Part shown: in pieces, positions 1 to 18,177 of the stretch
How positions within the stretch are numbered: the stretch's first letter is position 1
Layout of the letters: each line of letters begins with the position of its first letter
Assembly (NCBI GenBank): GCA_964057225.1
Contig: OZ059899.1
Coordinates: forward strand, 5,270,001-5,334,000
Reading direction: 5' to 3'
Source of the DNA: Auanema rhodensis
Taxonomy: Eukaryota; Nematoda; Chromadorea; Rhabditida; Rhabditidae
DNA length: 64,000 nucleotides
Notes under the pieces: model-generated
The model's database searches: none
Seen by the model: the letters and a program-made list of their open reading frames with translations, nothing else
What the model was told of the DNA's origin: nothing
Program-made: the position numbers and the translations under genes

Positions 1-1435
1 TGAGTGAACGGTTTAACAAATGTGAGCAACTAAATGGATATACGCATGAAAAAATTCTACGAATCTTAGTATTCAAAACAAAAAAAATGCAAAACATGAT
101 TTAACTTATGGTATTGCGGACATGAGAGGTCTTCAGTTTTTTTAGTTTTGTTGTTTAAAAGGAGAGACATGGAACAAGTGATATGAAAGAAGGGAGGGAG
201 AAGTTCATGTTATAGGATAAGCTAGATAAACTAAATGCAATAGATGACAACTGAAATAGAATTGGTTATAATAGAGAGAGATGAAGGAGCGGGAAGATAG
301 AGTATTTGGTAGATGCAGTAAATGGAATTGTTGAAAGAGAAGTCAATCGAGCACATCCGGTCGATTGCCATTTTTTCAGCTTAAAAGCATTTTCAGCGTA
401 TAATTAGTTGTGACAGATTTAAAAATGAATTATTTTGTATTATTCTTTTTTAATGTTTCTAATTTTCTATGTCAGCAGTAAAATAATAAATTAAACAAAA
501 GTTTTAGAAGAATGAAGAAGGTTACCACAGAAAATCGAAAAAGTAACATGAAGACAAAGAGCAAAAGATGAATTTGAAAAAATGAAAAAGAAAGAACATT
601 TTCAGCCAAGTTGAGTTCACATTCTACATGTATGTACGGGTGTAAGCATCTGTGTGTGTCAAATGTGGCCAAGATTCTTGAAGATGACAGCAGCTACTGA
701 AAATCAAAGCGAACAAATGCAATCAGATGGAAATTGAATCAAACGGAAGAGGCCGTCTGAGCGCACTAGTAGACGAAGACGATGGTTATTGGTGAACGAA
801 GAAAGGATTAGAAGTCGAGAGGGCTTTTGCAATGATCATTTTCTATATAATCTTACATGCCGTTGTCTTCAACAACTTTTCATGAATATAAGGGATAAAA
901 ATCAAAGATACGTTATGTCAAAAAAATAACTGCTTAAAAGTAGCAGATACACGCAACATGAAAGACAGAGGTGAAAAGTTCCACGAAAATGATGAACATT
1001 TATGAAATCAAATGGACTCTGTTTGCGCTAAAGAACGAAACCGAATAAGTGAATCGCCATTCAGGCTGTCGGTGGCAGGCCTACTTTAAGCATAAAAGTG
1101 TCATTGACAGATACATTAAAGCTGCTAGTGTGAGAGAAGATAGCAAGCAAGCCAACTCGATTAAGTTACAAGAGAGGATTCGTCGTCCCCCTTCCCATTT
1201 TCGAAGCAAGATATAAAACTCACTTCCTTGCTTGTTCTGTGAAGAAAAATAACTCAAAACCACTATTCACTTTCATTCTTTCAACCAATCAAAGAGATCT
1301 GCGCTAATAACAAAGTTGCTGATAAACAGGGCTACAAAAAGGGTTCAAATCATGATTAACAATAGCTTAGCGGAAAACAAAGTTAACAACATGAAATAGT
1401 GGCAACAAAGATAAATTTTATGATAACAATGTAAT
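1..1435. other. Intergenic DNA downstream of EFTUD2
   Basis: I see no gene here. Reading frames are short and AT-rich, and none resembles a known family. The part next to 1436 should hold the 3' UTR of the minus-strand EFTUD2 gene. Confidence 0.6.
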
Positions 1436-5377
<3,942 letters not shown>

Positions 5378-5792
5378 CCCTAGTTATTTCTAAAAACTTG
5401 CTTTTACACAATTTTATTCTTCTTTGAAAATTATTGTGAAGTATGTATATGAATTTTGGAGATTTTACAACAGCAGAATAATGATGAAAATGTTACTATA
5501 TCAGAAAAAACGAACATAAATAGTCAAACAAGTTATGGTTAAATACAATCAAATTTTTATACAAAATACATCAAAAAAGCTTTAGTTTTGATAGTTGACT
5601 GTCTTTCAGATTTCAAATTCGAAATAAATTTGAACGTTAATTTAGAAAATATTTAAGCACGGTCTTTGCGCCAATTACCACCGCTGACACAAAAACAATC
5701 TGACGTGTCATCTTTGCAGTATAACGTCAAGTTCCTCAATAATTTGAATATATTACCTTTTGAAGCTTATTCTCAACATTATAGATATTTCT
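5378..5792. promoter_or_regulatory. Shared divergent promoter of EFTUD2 and Sly1
   Basis: These 415 bases separate the start codons of two divergently transcribed housekeeping genes. The segment must hold both 5' UTRs and probably both core promoters. It is AT-rich, and I see no clear TATA box or other recognised site. The role is inferred from gene layout only. Confidence 0.5.
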
Positions 5793-8700
5793 ATGAGTTT
5801 TCAGCAAGAATCTCAACAATTGGAAACCATCCGAACACGGCAAATAGGTATGTGCATGCTCTAGGATATATCGAGTTTGATGTTTTGCAGTTGCACTTAG
5901 AAATGTAATTAATCTAAATGCCCCTGTTGGCAATACAATGATAAATGAGCCAGTATGGAAAATTCTTGTAATGGATAAATTTGGACAAGATATCATATCT
6001 CCTTTGTTATCTGTTCAACAACTTCGAGAGCTGGGGGTTACTCTTCACTTATTACTGAGTTCGAGGAGGGAACAGCTAACTGATGTTCCAGCTGTATACT
6101 TGGTTTCCCCAACAGATGAAAACATTGAGCTAATATCCGAAGACTTGAGGAAATGTATGTACGATGGCTTCTATTTTAATTTCATTTCACCACTACCTCG
6201 TACGAAATTAGAAGTCTTAGCAGAGTCAGCAGTTCAGGGTGGTTCCATCCAACAAGTACAAAAGGTTTTTTTTATTTTAGAAAAAGCGTTGTAGATATAT
6301 TGTTTAGGTTTTTGACCAATATTTAAGTTTTATTTCTCTCGAGGATGATTTGTTTGTTTTAAGACGTTACAGTGAGAACAGCGGTCTCTCTTATTATAGT
6401 TAGTTAAAAATTATACAAGTTTTAACCGGTATTCATTTAAAGCTCTGAATGATCCATCCACATCTGATAACCGTATGGCTGGCTTGATAGAAACTGTAGC
6501 CGATAGTTTGTTTGCTGTATGTGCTACTATGGGGGTAGTGCCCATTATTCGTTGCCCGAAAGCAAATGCTGCTGAGCAAGTAGCCAAGGTTTAACCAAAA
6601 ATGTTGGCTAAGTTTAACTTTGAATGCTTTAGAGATTGGAACAAAAATTAAGAGATAACTTGAGAGATGCTAGAAATAATTTGTTTGCTGTAGAGAGTGT
6701 GAGGACCGGTCAATTAAATGGAAGTAGACCTGTATTGCTTATTGCTGATAGGTATTCTTATTTATTTACTTTTTTCTCCTTTATACAATATTTTCAGAAC
6801 AGCAGATTTGGCTACTATGTTGCATCATACATGGACATATCAAGCACTCATTCATGATGTTCTTGTAAGATATATCTTTTGATTTACATAATTTTTACAT
6901 TTCCGTAGGATTTCGAACAAAACAAAGTAATGATGACTGATTCTACTGGGAAAAAACGGGAATACGTAATGAACAGTGGAGCATCAGATAAATTATGGAC
7001 AAATCATAAGGTAATTTAAGTTTGGACTTTGGAAATCAATTTTCTTGTATTTTTAAAATTCAGTGTTCATTTACATTTTTATAATTTTCGTAGCAGAGTT
7101 TAAATAATTATAACAGCAAAAAATACTTGAAATCCTTCATATATTCTGAGTATACATATCACTTATTCAGTTTTAATTTATTTTTGTTATAATATTATCT
7201 TTTTTTTCATATATTAAACTTAGGGTAGTGCCTTCCCGCTAGTAGCTGAAGCAGTTCAAGAGGATTTGGAAGCTTACAGAAGCAGCGAAGAAGAAATCAA
7301 ACGTCTAAAGCATGCCATGGTTTCTTTAAATAATGATATATCTTAAATGGTTTCGTTTTTTAGGGAGTAGACGGGGCCGATGTTGATGCTGCTATGACAT
7401 CTCTCATATCAGATGCAACAGCTAAATTAGGATCTACTGTAACTTCACTGCCTCAGGTTTGTTTTTCTCCAATGTGAATATTCTCATCTTTTTACTTTTT
7501 AGTTATTGGAGCAAAAAAGATTGATTGATCTTCACACTAATGTAGCTACTACATTGCTTGACATAATTAAAAAACGAAAATTGGATGTTTTATTCGAATT
7601 GGAACAGAAACTTCTTCAACATTCACCTTTGGGTAATTTATATTCTCATGGGCTCTTAGATTTTTGAATTATTTTTTCAGAAAAGTCAATCATCGATCTT
7701 CTCTCTGAGTTTTCAGAGCCTGATGATATAGTTCGTGTTAGCTTAATTTATTACCTCTGCGCTGAAAGTTTGAGCAAAGTTAGTTTCTAGCTGGATTATA
7801 TATATATATATATTATTTTGAAATGTAGAACGAGTTTTCTTCTCTTCAAAACTTCCTCAGGGAGAGAGGGATAGATGATTCTGCCCTCTGTTTTGTCCAA
7901 AAAATGCGGTAAGTTCAGAATTGAAAAGTAAAGCAGGAGTTAATATGTTAAGCTCTGTTTCGCAACTTGGACGTGGATTAAACTCTGAAGAGCATCAAGG
8001 AGCCGGCACTAAAACAATCAGCATGTTTAACAAGCTTTTGAGTACGAGTTCAAGATTTGTAATGGAAGGAGTTAAAAATTTGGTACCTCGAAAGCACAAT
8101 CTCCCGTTAACCAGAGTAAGTTGTTCATTAAAAAAAGTGAAAAAAGTAATATGTCCCCAACAACTGTGGGATTGTTAGCTTTTTAATGAGACTGAGTAGA
8201 CCTAGATACATACTACGATATTGCATACATTTGAGCTTGTGGTATTAGTGTGGCTTTTAGCGTGCGGTATTTTCTTAAATCTTGACAAATGATCCTTCAC
8301 TTTATATTTGACGGCAAAGAGTAAATTCTTTCCAGTTGATAATGGTTTGAGAAATCCCAGTGAAATGACCGGCTGTGACGCCAAGAAGAAAACTTTTCAA
8401 TGTTTCGTTAGATTAAGATTCATTCAGGGTTTAATATAGCTCTACTTCACATATAAGTCTAATAAGCTGAGTGGTAGTAAAAACATTATGCTCATTAATG
8501 ATAATTTGAGTTAATTAAAACTTCAGATTGAAGATGATGATCATTTGCAATCTTAATAATTAGTGAGATAAATAGTTTTCTGTTTTTAATGCTTTAAACC
8601 ATATTTATCTTTTCAGATGGTTGACTCTCTGGTTAGTGTCCCTTCTTCGTCAAGTGTAGGCATTAACCAGATGATGGGAGCTAGTCAGACAAGCGAGGCG

Positions 8701-9860
8701 GATGAGCTCTGTTACTTTGATCCTAAGATGATGCAAGGAATGGCTAAAGAGTTAGTTAAATACTATTTATAAATTTTTGATATTACCCCATCCTTTGTTG
8801 AATCTTGTCCTATAGTCTACTTTTAGCTTTCATAATAATAAACCTATTTATATATCTATTGCAGTGCTGCTTCTTTAAGAGCTCGACAAGCCCCACCTCA
8901 AGATGTAATTCTTTTTGTAATCGGTGGAGGAAATTATGTGGAGTACCAGAACTTAATCGACTATGGAAAATCCAAAAACTTACAACGGGTCACATATGGT
9001 TGTACAGAATTAGTGAATCCTAATCAATTTACTGATCAGGTTTGGCATTCTCTCGAATTTTTAGATTTTAAAAAGTAGTGTATTGGTAATCTTGAGACCT
9101 AGTAATATGATCTGAGTTAGTATATTCCTTCATATTTAAAAATATGCTCGAAGAGAAATGTGTGAAATTGTGGGAGCGACAGCTGCCTAAAATGTATACG
9201 TCTTCAAGCAAGTTGATTAGTTTTGAAGTTAGTAATTAAGTCATGCAGAAAAAAGCGAGAAAAAATTATAGTTTTGATCGATTACAGTATTAATTACATT
9301 TTCTTTTTTACCCATGTCATGGTTACCTAGTTAGAGAAACGTATACGACCATCAACAATACTGAGCACATAAAGAGCTACACAATGAAATTTGCAAGGCT
9401 CAAGAAAAAGGGATGGATACGTTGTCTTTATTTTGACCGCCTATGGCGAAATATGGGACTTCTCCAAAACTTCATACTGTTTGCTCATTCGTTATTGCTT
9501 TAACCAATTCGGAAAAAAAATTAATCACACGGGTTCTTGAGAATTTGATATTCAGCTAAAATAAGAAAGGTATTTGCAAGTTCTTGAAATCCAGTGTTTT
9601 GGGTTAACTAAAGTATTCAGTTGAGATTGAAGAAAATTTTTAATGTGGCAAGTTCTTTATATGATTCTCAAAAGTAAATAACCTTATTGTGCACTTTACT
9701 GTTTTCTCTCAACCTTCATTTTTCTTCATTTTTTCATGTTTTGAATGCTTGAAACTTATAATTTTTCTTTTTTTTTTTGAATTTTATCTCGTATTTTCAT
9801 TATATGCTTGGCAAAAATAATTCATTTCAGCTAACCCGCCTTGGCCGTGCTGTTCCATAA
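5793..9860 (+). CDS. sly-1: Sly1 / SCFD1, Sec1-Munc18 family protein (spliced)
   Basis: This SM protein binds syntaxin-5-type SNAREs and promotes vesicle fusion between ER and Golgi. I chose the ATG at 5793 because it gives MSFQQESQQLETIRTRQ leading into VALRNVINLN, which aligns with the short N-terminus of SCFD1. It is followed by VWKILVMDKFGQDIISPLLS and later by ISLEDDLFVLRRYSENSG, LNDPSTSDN, VVPIIRCPKANAAEQ, LRDNLRDARNNLF and LLEQKRLIDLHTNVAT. Further on come RFVMEGVKNLVPRKHNLPLTR and FVIGGGNYVEYQNLIDYGK, and the last exon gives LTRLGRAVP and the stop at 9858-9860. Most introns are small, but the one before MVDSLVS is about 0.5 kb and the last (about 9041-9828) is about 0.8 kb. The intron at 6399-6442 appears to end in AAG. 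Cytosolic and peripheral on ER/Golgi membranes by family knowledge. Confidence 0.96.
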
Positions 9861-10883
9861 TGTTGTTCTGAAGTATGTTAGTAATTGGATTTCTAAGTAA
9901 TTTTTCTGGATTCCACATTTGCTCTCCTATCTTCTTAATTACTGATATAGTACAACAACTATTAGGTGTGTACATGTCTAAAACTTCTTAAACGACCTAA
10001 AGAGATAGTTTTTTTCCTGTGTTTTATCTCATTCCTTGTGCTGAGAACTCATTTACACTCCTATTGTAGAAAAATAGTTGAGATAGCTTTTTGTGAACTT
10101 GGGCTTCCATTTTATCTTTTTTTTCTTACTCAAATACAAACTGTTCTTCTGGTATCACACTATTTACTTTTTTAAATTGTGGATATATTGTTAGAAGAAA
10201 AAAAATTAGATTAATTGAACTAGATACCGTAGATAATTGGAGAGTATATTGCTCGCCTCGTTTGCAGTTTTTTTCTTACTCCTGTTTTTTTTCTTTATAT
10301 CACTATTTCCATCAAATCTTGAGATATTATAGCATATCCATCTCGCCGGTTCCAAGTTTAACCTTTTACAAATTAATTTATTTACAATGTCTGTTTAAAA
10401 TGCTCGGATTTGTAGATGTGATTATTCCATTTGGGTGCTTGACATAGTTTCGTCTTTAATTTATTATTTATTATTAATGTATGGTGTATAATATGCTCAT
10501 AAATGACCTAAAACCTACTTGTTTTAATAGATAATAGTTGAAAATGTTTCATAGTGAGCTAAGGTAGTTTGCTCAATTCTCTGTCCAGACTTGTTTTCAA
10601 TTGCCAATCTTGGATTGAATTTCTGTTCATTCTCATTTTGTTACGCTCTTGGCATTATATATGTTAAGTTGAAGAAAAAGAAGCAGAGTAGGAAGAAACA
10701 ATAGACATTTAAATTTGAAGTCAATGTTCTGTGACTGACAAATTTGAAGACAACATGGCACATTAAGATTATTCTGTTGTGTGGAATTGCTATATCTGCA
10801 GTTCATGAGACAAGCATATTTGCTAATCAGCTCATTTCACAATGTTGTGCGCACGATTCCTGAGAAAGGAACAGCAACAAAGC
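9861..10883. other. Sly1 3' flank
   Basis: AT-rich DNA just after the Sly1 stop. It should hold the 3' UTR. Open frames here are T-rich and composition-driven. I see nothing else. Confidence 0.5.
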
Positions 10884-11141
10884 TTAGTTTAGAATTTCAG
10901 AACCTGCCTGCTGTAATATTGAGGTGATATAGCCTTGAATACTTTCCAGAACAGCCTCTTGCTGTTGAAATTCTACACGACATGATGCAAAAGCAAGATG
11001 ATACTTGTACTTATTCTTCACCAGATTTAGGAAGATGCAACGTTGAACTAATTGAGTTTGATGAAAATACACTTCTGCAGTGAAATACCTCTTCATTTCC
11101 CCCAATACGCATGTCTTAATATTGCACATACTCTCATACAC
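10884..11141 (-). other. Unassigned open frame, possible 3' exon or gene remnant
   Basis: An 85-residue minus-strand frame ends in ...QQAGSEILN and a stop at 10884. Its composition is protein-like, with balanced charged and hydrophobic residues (for example FHQTQLVQRCIFLNLV and SCRVEFQQQEAVLESIQ), unlike the poly-Ser/Leu/Phe frames nearby. An internal CTGCAG just before the AAGTGTATT codons could be a splice acceptor. I do not recognise the family. It lies tail-to-tail with Sly1. Other minus-strand coding-like stretches at 11771-11896 and near 12244-12297 could belong to the same unit, but I cannot join them by splice sites. It may be the last exon of an unrecognised gene, a pseudogene, or chance. 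Confidence 0.25.
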
Positions 11142-11209
11142 TTGCTCCCCTCTCTATCATCCTTTCTCAGTTTTTTCTTCCTTAATACGGATAGAATGAA
11201 AGAGATGTA

Positions 11210-11294
11210 GAAAAGATAGATAGATAGAGAGATAGAGAGAGAAAGAGAGAGAAAGAGGGGGATATATATATATAGAGAGAGAGAGGGAGAGAAT
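11210..11294. repeat. GATA / GA microsatellite tract
   Basis: Imperfect GATA repeats pass into GAGA and then an (AT)n core and back to (GA)n. Low complexity and no coding role; any frame through it is an artefact. Confidence 0.9.
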
Positions 11295-11770
11295 GAATGA
11301 ATTTAAGTGAATCGGTCTCCCGCTCGATCCGGCCACTAGCATGTTAAGGAGGTCTTATATGGAGCCTCTGTTTCCACGTTTTTTAAAAGAATAATCGGCG
11401 AAGAATGAAGACGTACAACAAGCTCAAACAAGGAAATGAAAGTTGAAATACTAAGTTTTGAAACTGACATTGACATGAACTAAAGACAATCACACATGCT
11501 TTTCTATATAAGAATGTTGACAGTTGCACTCATAAGAATCGACACATGTCCAAAAGCTTGATGAATCGGAAAGATTTGATTCTAATCTATGTTTTAAACG
11601 TTTTTATACATTAAAGGTTTATCAGGTGATTGACCAGTCTTAGTGCACATGAACAGTAATTTTTTTGTTTGTTTGTCAATAACTAGTATATGACAAAGGT
11701 CTGCGTTCCATATGAGGTCTGCTTAACATAGTATATCCTTTGCCCATCTGCATACTATGCTCCTCCCATT

Positions 11771-11896
11771 TCAAGGTTTTTCAGCTTCATCCAGCTTCAT
11801 CCAGCTAAACTCAGATGGCTCCTTCTCTATCGCGGCAGCCGTCTTGCTGTTCATCCACAGCAATAGCGTTTTCGGGTAGATTTCGATCACAAAGTC
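11771..11896 (-). other. Coding-like stretch, minus strand, unassigned
   Basis: A 41-codon open frame on the minus strand reads DFVIEIYPKTLLLWMNSKTA and on to EFSWMKLDEAEKP, ending with a TGA at 11771-11773. It is richer in G and C than its surroundings and looks like protein. The tail includes a short tandem repeat of the 10-mer CTGGATGAAG. No matching splice donor towards 10884-11141 was found. It could be part of a decayed gene or chance. Confidence 0.2.
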
Positions 11897-12299
11897 TTAT
11901 CTTCGGATGTAGCGTTTAACAACGTGAATTTGTCTCGAAGTCTTTCTGAAGTATTTTCCCTTTTCTTTTTGTTTTTGTTCTTGCATATGCTACTAACCTC
12001 TTCTATGTGATATCTCTGAATTTGAATTTTCAAAGATTTGAAAATGAATGAGGTAATGTATAGATTTATGAGAGATGAGATGGAGAAAGTACGAAACGAG
12101 AAACTTTTTGTTGTCAGAGATCTAAGAAATCTGGTGGTTAAATCATATTCAAAGATAGAATGCTGTCCAAATCATCATCCTACAATTTCTGAAAGATATG
12201 TCGTCAAACTGATCACGTTTCCTGTCAGTTTGTCTTGTTCAAGTCAATCAAAATGTTCTTCTTGACAAGCATTGTTATCAACCGTGTAGAACATCAATT

Positions 12300-15200
12300 T
12301 CTGCGCTATATCTTAACGTTCAGCAGAAATATGAAAGAAATGTAAATTGAGAAAAAGAGATTATATGTATATGAAAACAGGAGAAGAAACTACCATACAA
12401 ACTGCCAAAACCTCCTCCCGCGTCTTGTCATCGTGATCGTTGTCTCATTTTAGCCTTAGAACCCCCTAGTTCTCAAAAAACATTTACAACTCATTGTGTA
12501 CTTGAAGGATTGCACAAGCACATCATCAATCACACTATAGACTTAGCCCCTCATAGTGCATAACATCAAAGGACATCTATTAGCATAATATTACTTGAAT
12601 AAGTCAATTTAATTTTCTTAAAGAAAATAATTTTTTATTGTTTTGTTTATATGCTTTTAAAATTTGATTTTCGTCTTCTTTTTTCACTTTGAAATCGAAA
12701 AGAAAAAAGTTTTTGAACTCCCTATTTTCGCTGTTGAGATCGAAAATTGGGTGAAAAATCAAACTATTGAAGCACATATTCAAAACATCACCCATCCTTC
12801 AGTACGATGGAAATAGTGGCCCATAACTCATTTATGCTACAATTGGATATAATATTTAAATATATTCTTTATTTTCTATAAGTAATTTACCTCATTTGTT
12901 TTGAAAATCGTTGAAAGGAAAAAAGAGACCGATAAGTAGTTAGTTAACGGAATGACTGACAAGTATAGCATAGTTAACAGGCGTAATTTATGTCCTTTAA
13001 GCTTGTTTATATCGTAGAAAGATTCATTTTCCTTTGTATACTAGTAGATATAGTTAATGGTTTTCTTTTTCACTTAAGATATATTTAAGAAAACACATTT
13101 ATAGTCAATCATCTTAATATGGCACACCAGCTTTATTTTTAAAATTAAGTTATTATTTTTATATCTTAAAATAGATAAACTTTAGAAATAAACTTAGTTA
13201 ATCACTTTGTTACTATAAGTAAAATTTACTTAACTTCCTGATTTTCTATTTCCCAATTAAGCTGTCAGATTCATATGCTGCAAGGATTCCACGTGAATTT
13301 TGGTACATAGCAAAATTTCTGAATTTATATACTACGGTTGCTATTTTAAATTAGTATATAAATAAACTTTAATTTTATTTATAAGCAAAGCTTAACATAA
13401 TAATTTGAAACTATAATTATAATACTATAAATATTATATTATATCATATAATTTGTACTTATTAATATATTTATAAATATTGTTTAGATGGTTAATATCA
13501 AATAATATGATTCGAATTATTATTTTTTTCTATTTTTCTTTTTAAATATAAAACTGTGTGTTGCTGTATTAACCGTAATGAATTCCTTTTTCTTCATTTT
13601 TCTATTTTGTGTCTTATGACATAGCTATATAGTATTTCACTAATTTTTCCTCACAAACTATTTAGTATATTTAGTTAAATTTTCATTTTATATAAATCAC
13701 TTTTTTTTTGGAACGTGTGAAAGAATTGAAAATAGTGTAAGGATTAAAGAGAATATATAGATAGAAAACCATAGAAACAACTCACAAGAGAGAATGAGAG
13801 TGGTGAAAGAAGGAAAATGACAGAAAAAGGATGAGTGTGGATTGAAAACGCAAGCCTCATCATCATCATCATCAACTTTATGCTTATACTTCGCAGCAGT
13901 CCGTTAGTGTTCATCGAAGACATTTGCAGCTGTCTGAGAATCGTTGTCTAGTGGGAATAAAGAAATGCTCGTTTCGATTCATCTGAAATCATACATGAAA
14001 TACTGAAACTGAGTCTATTGAATCATTCAACTTCTTCCTTACACTTGCTTCTTCTTTCTTCTTTTTTTTTCATTTTTGTATAAATACTGTTAAGATACTG
14101 TAATATCAACTATAATCTATAGTTCATCTATAATTTAATCTTTTGATTATTTTTTTCTTTTTATATTAAGTATATGTTATAAATACATATAGTTTATTTT
14201 CTTTTCCAATTATGTGTTTTAATATATTTTAAAATAAAAACAAAAATCCTAAATGTGAATTGATGAACCAACTCACCAACAACTTATTTTCCTATGTTTG
14301 TACTCACATGTTTTTATCCTTGATCTTTAAGTTTTAACCCTATATAAGTTCTCTTCAATATTTTTCTAAAAAAAGAGTTAAGTTAAGCTTACATTGAGAT
14401 CCATGAGATTTGAACCTCATCATTCGAAGCACGTGTGTTTGCTATGGGCTTTCCAGTTTAAAGCATTTGGACGATGGAAAGACAATGCGGTGTTGTAACT
14501 CAACAAGACGAATTTAGTGTGTAGATAGTGAAACTTGCACACAGAAGATCAGTGATGAATGAGCAATCGTTTGAGAGTTGCGTGAATAAAGTTGCTCTCC
14601 TTTTGACAATAAGTAGTCAGAAAAGGATTTAAAGGCTAAAGCAGAACCTTAGAACTAGATAAAAGAAGACGAAATTCCTGATGGCTTACAGAGAAAGAGA
14701 ATGAAAGGGTTTTGGAGATGTTGACCAAAAGCCGTAATCGTTGCGTTGGCTTGATGAAGTAAACGGGCGACGACGAAACATACGTGAGGAAGATGCAAAA
14801 GTATAAGAGAACTAGAGGGGAATGAAGTAAAGGCGGGTTTCAAGAAAGTAAAAGATGGGACACAGAATGTGAAACAAAGAGAGAGAAAGATGAGCAAAGA
14901 GAGAGGAGAGAAAATAGAAGAACAACTAGCAATGGCCGGTAAAACGAAGAAACAATTGGATGACGAATAAATGGCCTACGGCTATTCCGGGCGGCATATC
15001 GGACAAAGGGAAGAGGGGCAGCAGTAGGAGGTATTCGACTCAATAGAGGGTGGGAATGAAAGAATTAGAGAATATGAGTTGAGAAGAGTGTACTAGAGGT
15101 GTAGAGATGAGGGAAACAAGGAAGAAATGAAGAGAAAGAGAGAGAGAGAGAATGAGAGAGAAAGAGTTGGAAGAGAAGTATGAGCTGTAGCTAGATTTAG

Positions 15201-16432
15201 AGGGTTCAGAACAAGCTGCAACTGATTCAACTCTTGAGGATTAAGTCTTCATCCAACGTCATTAAAATGCACTGCCTCTTATTCTTTCTCAATCTTTTCC
15301 GCCTATAAAGCAATCATTATCTCTTTTTTTCATCCCCCTCTCTCTCTCTCCCTCTATCCCCTTACCCTTCTCTATACTTCCTTTAGATTCTCTTATAGAA
15401 AACTTTTCTAATATTTTATGAAAATTTCCTCTTCTTAAAGTCTTTTTTCAATAGTATCAAAACGAAAAATAGAGTACCCGAAACGGAACTGAACAAGTTT
15501 GAAAAAGAGTTTCAAACAATTCTAAGAGAGAACGATTCGTAGTAGAAGTATTAGTTGTTGTAGTTGTAGTAGTAAGGTGTAATTGGAAAGAGTATTAATA
15601 CAACATTAAATATAAAAAAAACAATTGTTTTTCTTTTTAATTGCGTCTCGGCTTAAGATTTCAAACCTATCGTTGTTATGTTATCGTTTAGATAACTACT
15701 CTTTTCCTTCCACGTTTTTCCTTTTTTGGTTTCTTAGTCAAGTAAGCTCTAATTTTTCATCATCTAATTTGATTTTTATCTAATTTTCTATTCAAACATT
15801 TTCTTTTTTTCTCATTCAAAATGCTTGTGTTTTTTGCTTCAGAACTCTGTAGCTTCGAATATATTGTCAGGAACGTCCTTCACACTAGAAGGCTTAGCTT
15901 TGCTTCTTCTCTTTCACTCTTTTCCTTTCTACTCATTTACTCTCTTTTTCTTCTATATATTTTCTTTCTTTTTTTTCTTCTCGTTCTATAAGGATTCAAC
16001 GTTAAACTTTTAAAATAAGCTTAGAAAGATCTCTTTGTTTCACCTTTTTTTTTTTAAATTATATTTTTTTTGTTCTCAAAATTATTAATTCGCTTGAATA
16101 ACCTGTAAAATTGCTTATGGAAATGATCATTTCCTAAACTCCTTTTCAAGTTCCTGCATCAAACTTGGACCACAACCATTCCAGATACTCAAAAATTGAA
16201 ATTAAATCTAATGTTGTTGTTAAGTATATTTTATTTTATTCTTATAATATTTGTCTTCGTAAAGCTAGTATTAGATATTTTTTTCAGTTCCTCCTTATTT
16301 CTAGTTCAAGATTTTCCCAATTTGTCGTTCCTCAGTTTTTTTTTGCCACCCAAAATGCTGCTGCAAGCTTATGATGCGAATTAAAAATAAAATCAGAAGC
16401 TCTTGGAACAGGGTTAATGGCAGCCACATCCC

Positions 16433-16506
<74 letters not shown>

Positions 16507-18177
16507 GAGAGAAGAAAAGGAAGAAGACAGAGAAAAAAAAAGTTTTTTTTCGTGTCTTTTTCCGGAGAGCTTGAAGTAGTTTTTATTGTTATTTGCAAGA
16601 ATATATCTGATTTTCATGTTGACATACAAACCAATATCTATATCTGCTACTTCATTAATTTAAAAAAATGTTTCTATAGAATAATCAAACTTTGCGCTTT
16701 TTATTTCTCATTATTTTTTCTTTCATTTCCATGTAGTATGTTTATAGTTTATAAGAATTTTTTATTTAAAAATCAAAAACGTTATTTATAATTTTTTTTG
16801 TTATTTTTCAATTCTTTTAAAACAAAAAGAGTTAATGAATTTTTGTTAAGAAAGGTTAAAAATTAAGAAATCTAACACTATTTACCAAAGAACACATAAT
16901 AATCTTTGAAATTTTTTATTTAAAAAAATTGAATATAACATCTTGTCCTCATAAACATTTAATGTAAAATTCTAACAGTTCTATAAGATATCTGCTTCTT
17001 CGTAAAATTTTGTTAAAAAAATCGTAAAAATTGAGTGCTGCTAGCGATGTCATAGCTTTATATCTTATATATTATATAATTAAATGAATATATTATAAAT
17101 TTTAATAAAAAAAAAGAAAAAATTTGATTTTATATAGTATAGTAATATGACTGTTGATGTTTATTGTTATTCGTTCAATATTATATAATTAGCTCATGAA
17201 CCTTGATGTATTTCATTTTTTATTTCCGCTTTTTTAAATTTTTTAATTATAAAAAAAGCTTTCTTTCAATTTTTGAATTTAATATTTTAAGAATTAAATA
17301 TCTGAATTAAACGAAAAAAAAAGAAAGAATATAATATATTATATATAAGTTATATGACATATAGTATACTATATATAGAAATGCTGGACATCCTACAACA
17401 GTTAGAATGCTTATACATCAACTATACTTGTCGTTCACACTTCACTTTCTTCGTCTCTTTCAAAACAATGTAATGCAATGGCTTTTCATGTTCATTCACA
17501 GCCAGAAACACACACGTGTTTGACATAGCTAATTATGATAATAAGACAAAGAGAAAGTGAAGAGAGAAAGAGAGAAAACGAATTTCCTCTGATGTTAGAA
17601 GAGAGAATTAGCCGTCGTCTTCGTCACCTTCAATAGGTTAGGCTGCTGATCTTCGAGCACATCATTCATTCATTGTCTTTTCTCTGTTGTATGGCCGGGA
17701 TTTCCGTTTTTTGACTCTCAATTGCTTGAAGCATGACATCAGATTTATGTATATTGGATATAAAAATAATTTTTTTTCTGTTTTTCTTTCTTTTCTTTAT
17801 TTTCCTACTAACAATAATGTTAGTACTAAACTATTATTATATTTTATAAATCAACTATATATGTAAATATACGAAATGTATTAGTTATTAGAATAAGTTT
17901 TCTAAATATGAGATTAGAAACTAAGTAGATTGAAGTAAATAACACGTTTTTTTTGTCATTTTCATAAACAATTAGCATAAATAACTTAGAATATATATAA
18001 ATATAATATATACTATGAACTTACAGCTTCAAAAATAAAAATTGTTTATAGAAAATCTTGAATGTTTCCATTTTTGCAATGAAGTACAACTTGTAAGTCA
18101 CAAGTGAATCTTATCTTACATTACTGAATGTGAGCTGAATATAACTAACTAGATATACTATACGTATAGCATTTTAC

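Noticed and set aside
12038-12265. 75-codon plus-strand frame
   Set aside because: No recognisable motif and no context; minus strand of the same area looks at least as coding-like.
14395-14480. tRNA-like TTCAAAT/GAGGTTC loop on the minus strand
   Set aside because: No consistent D-arm, anticodon arm or acceptor stem could be built; the T-stem does not pair in register.
16332-16791. Long frames on both strands rich in Ser-Leu or Arg-Glu
   Set aside because: Translations of the (CT)n repeat; the same applies to frames at 20110, 22490, 24447, 25402 and 33035.
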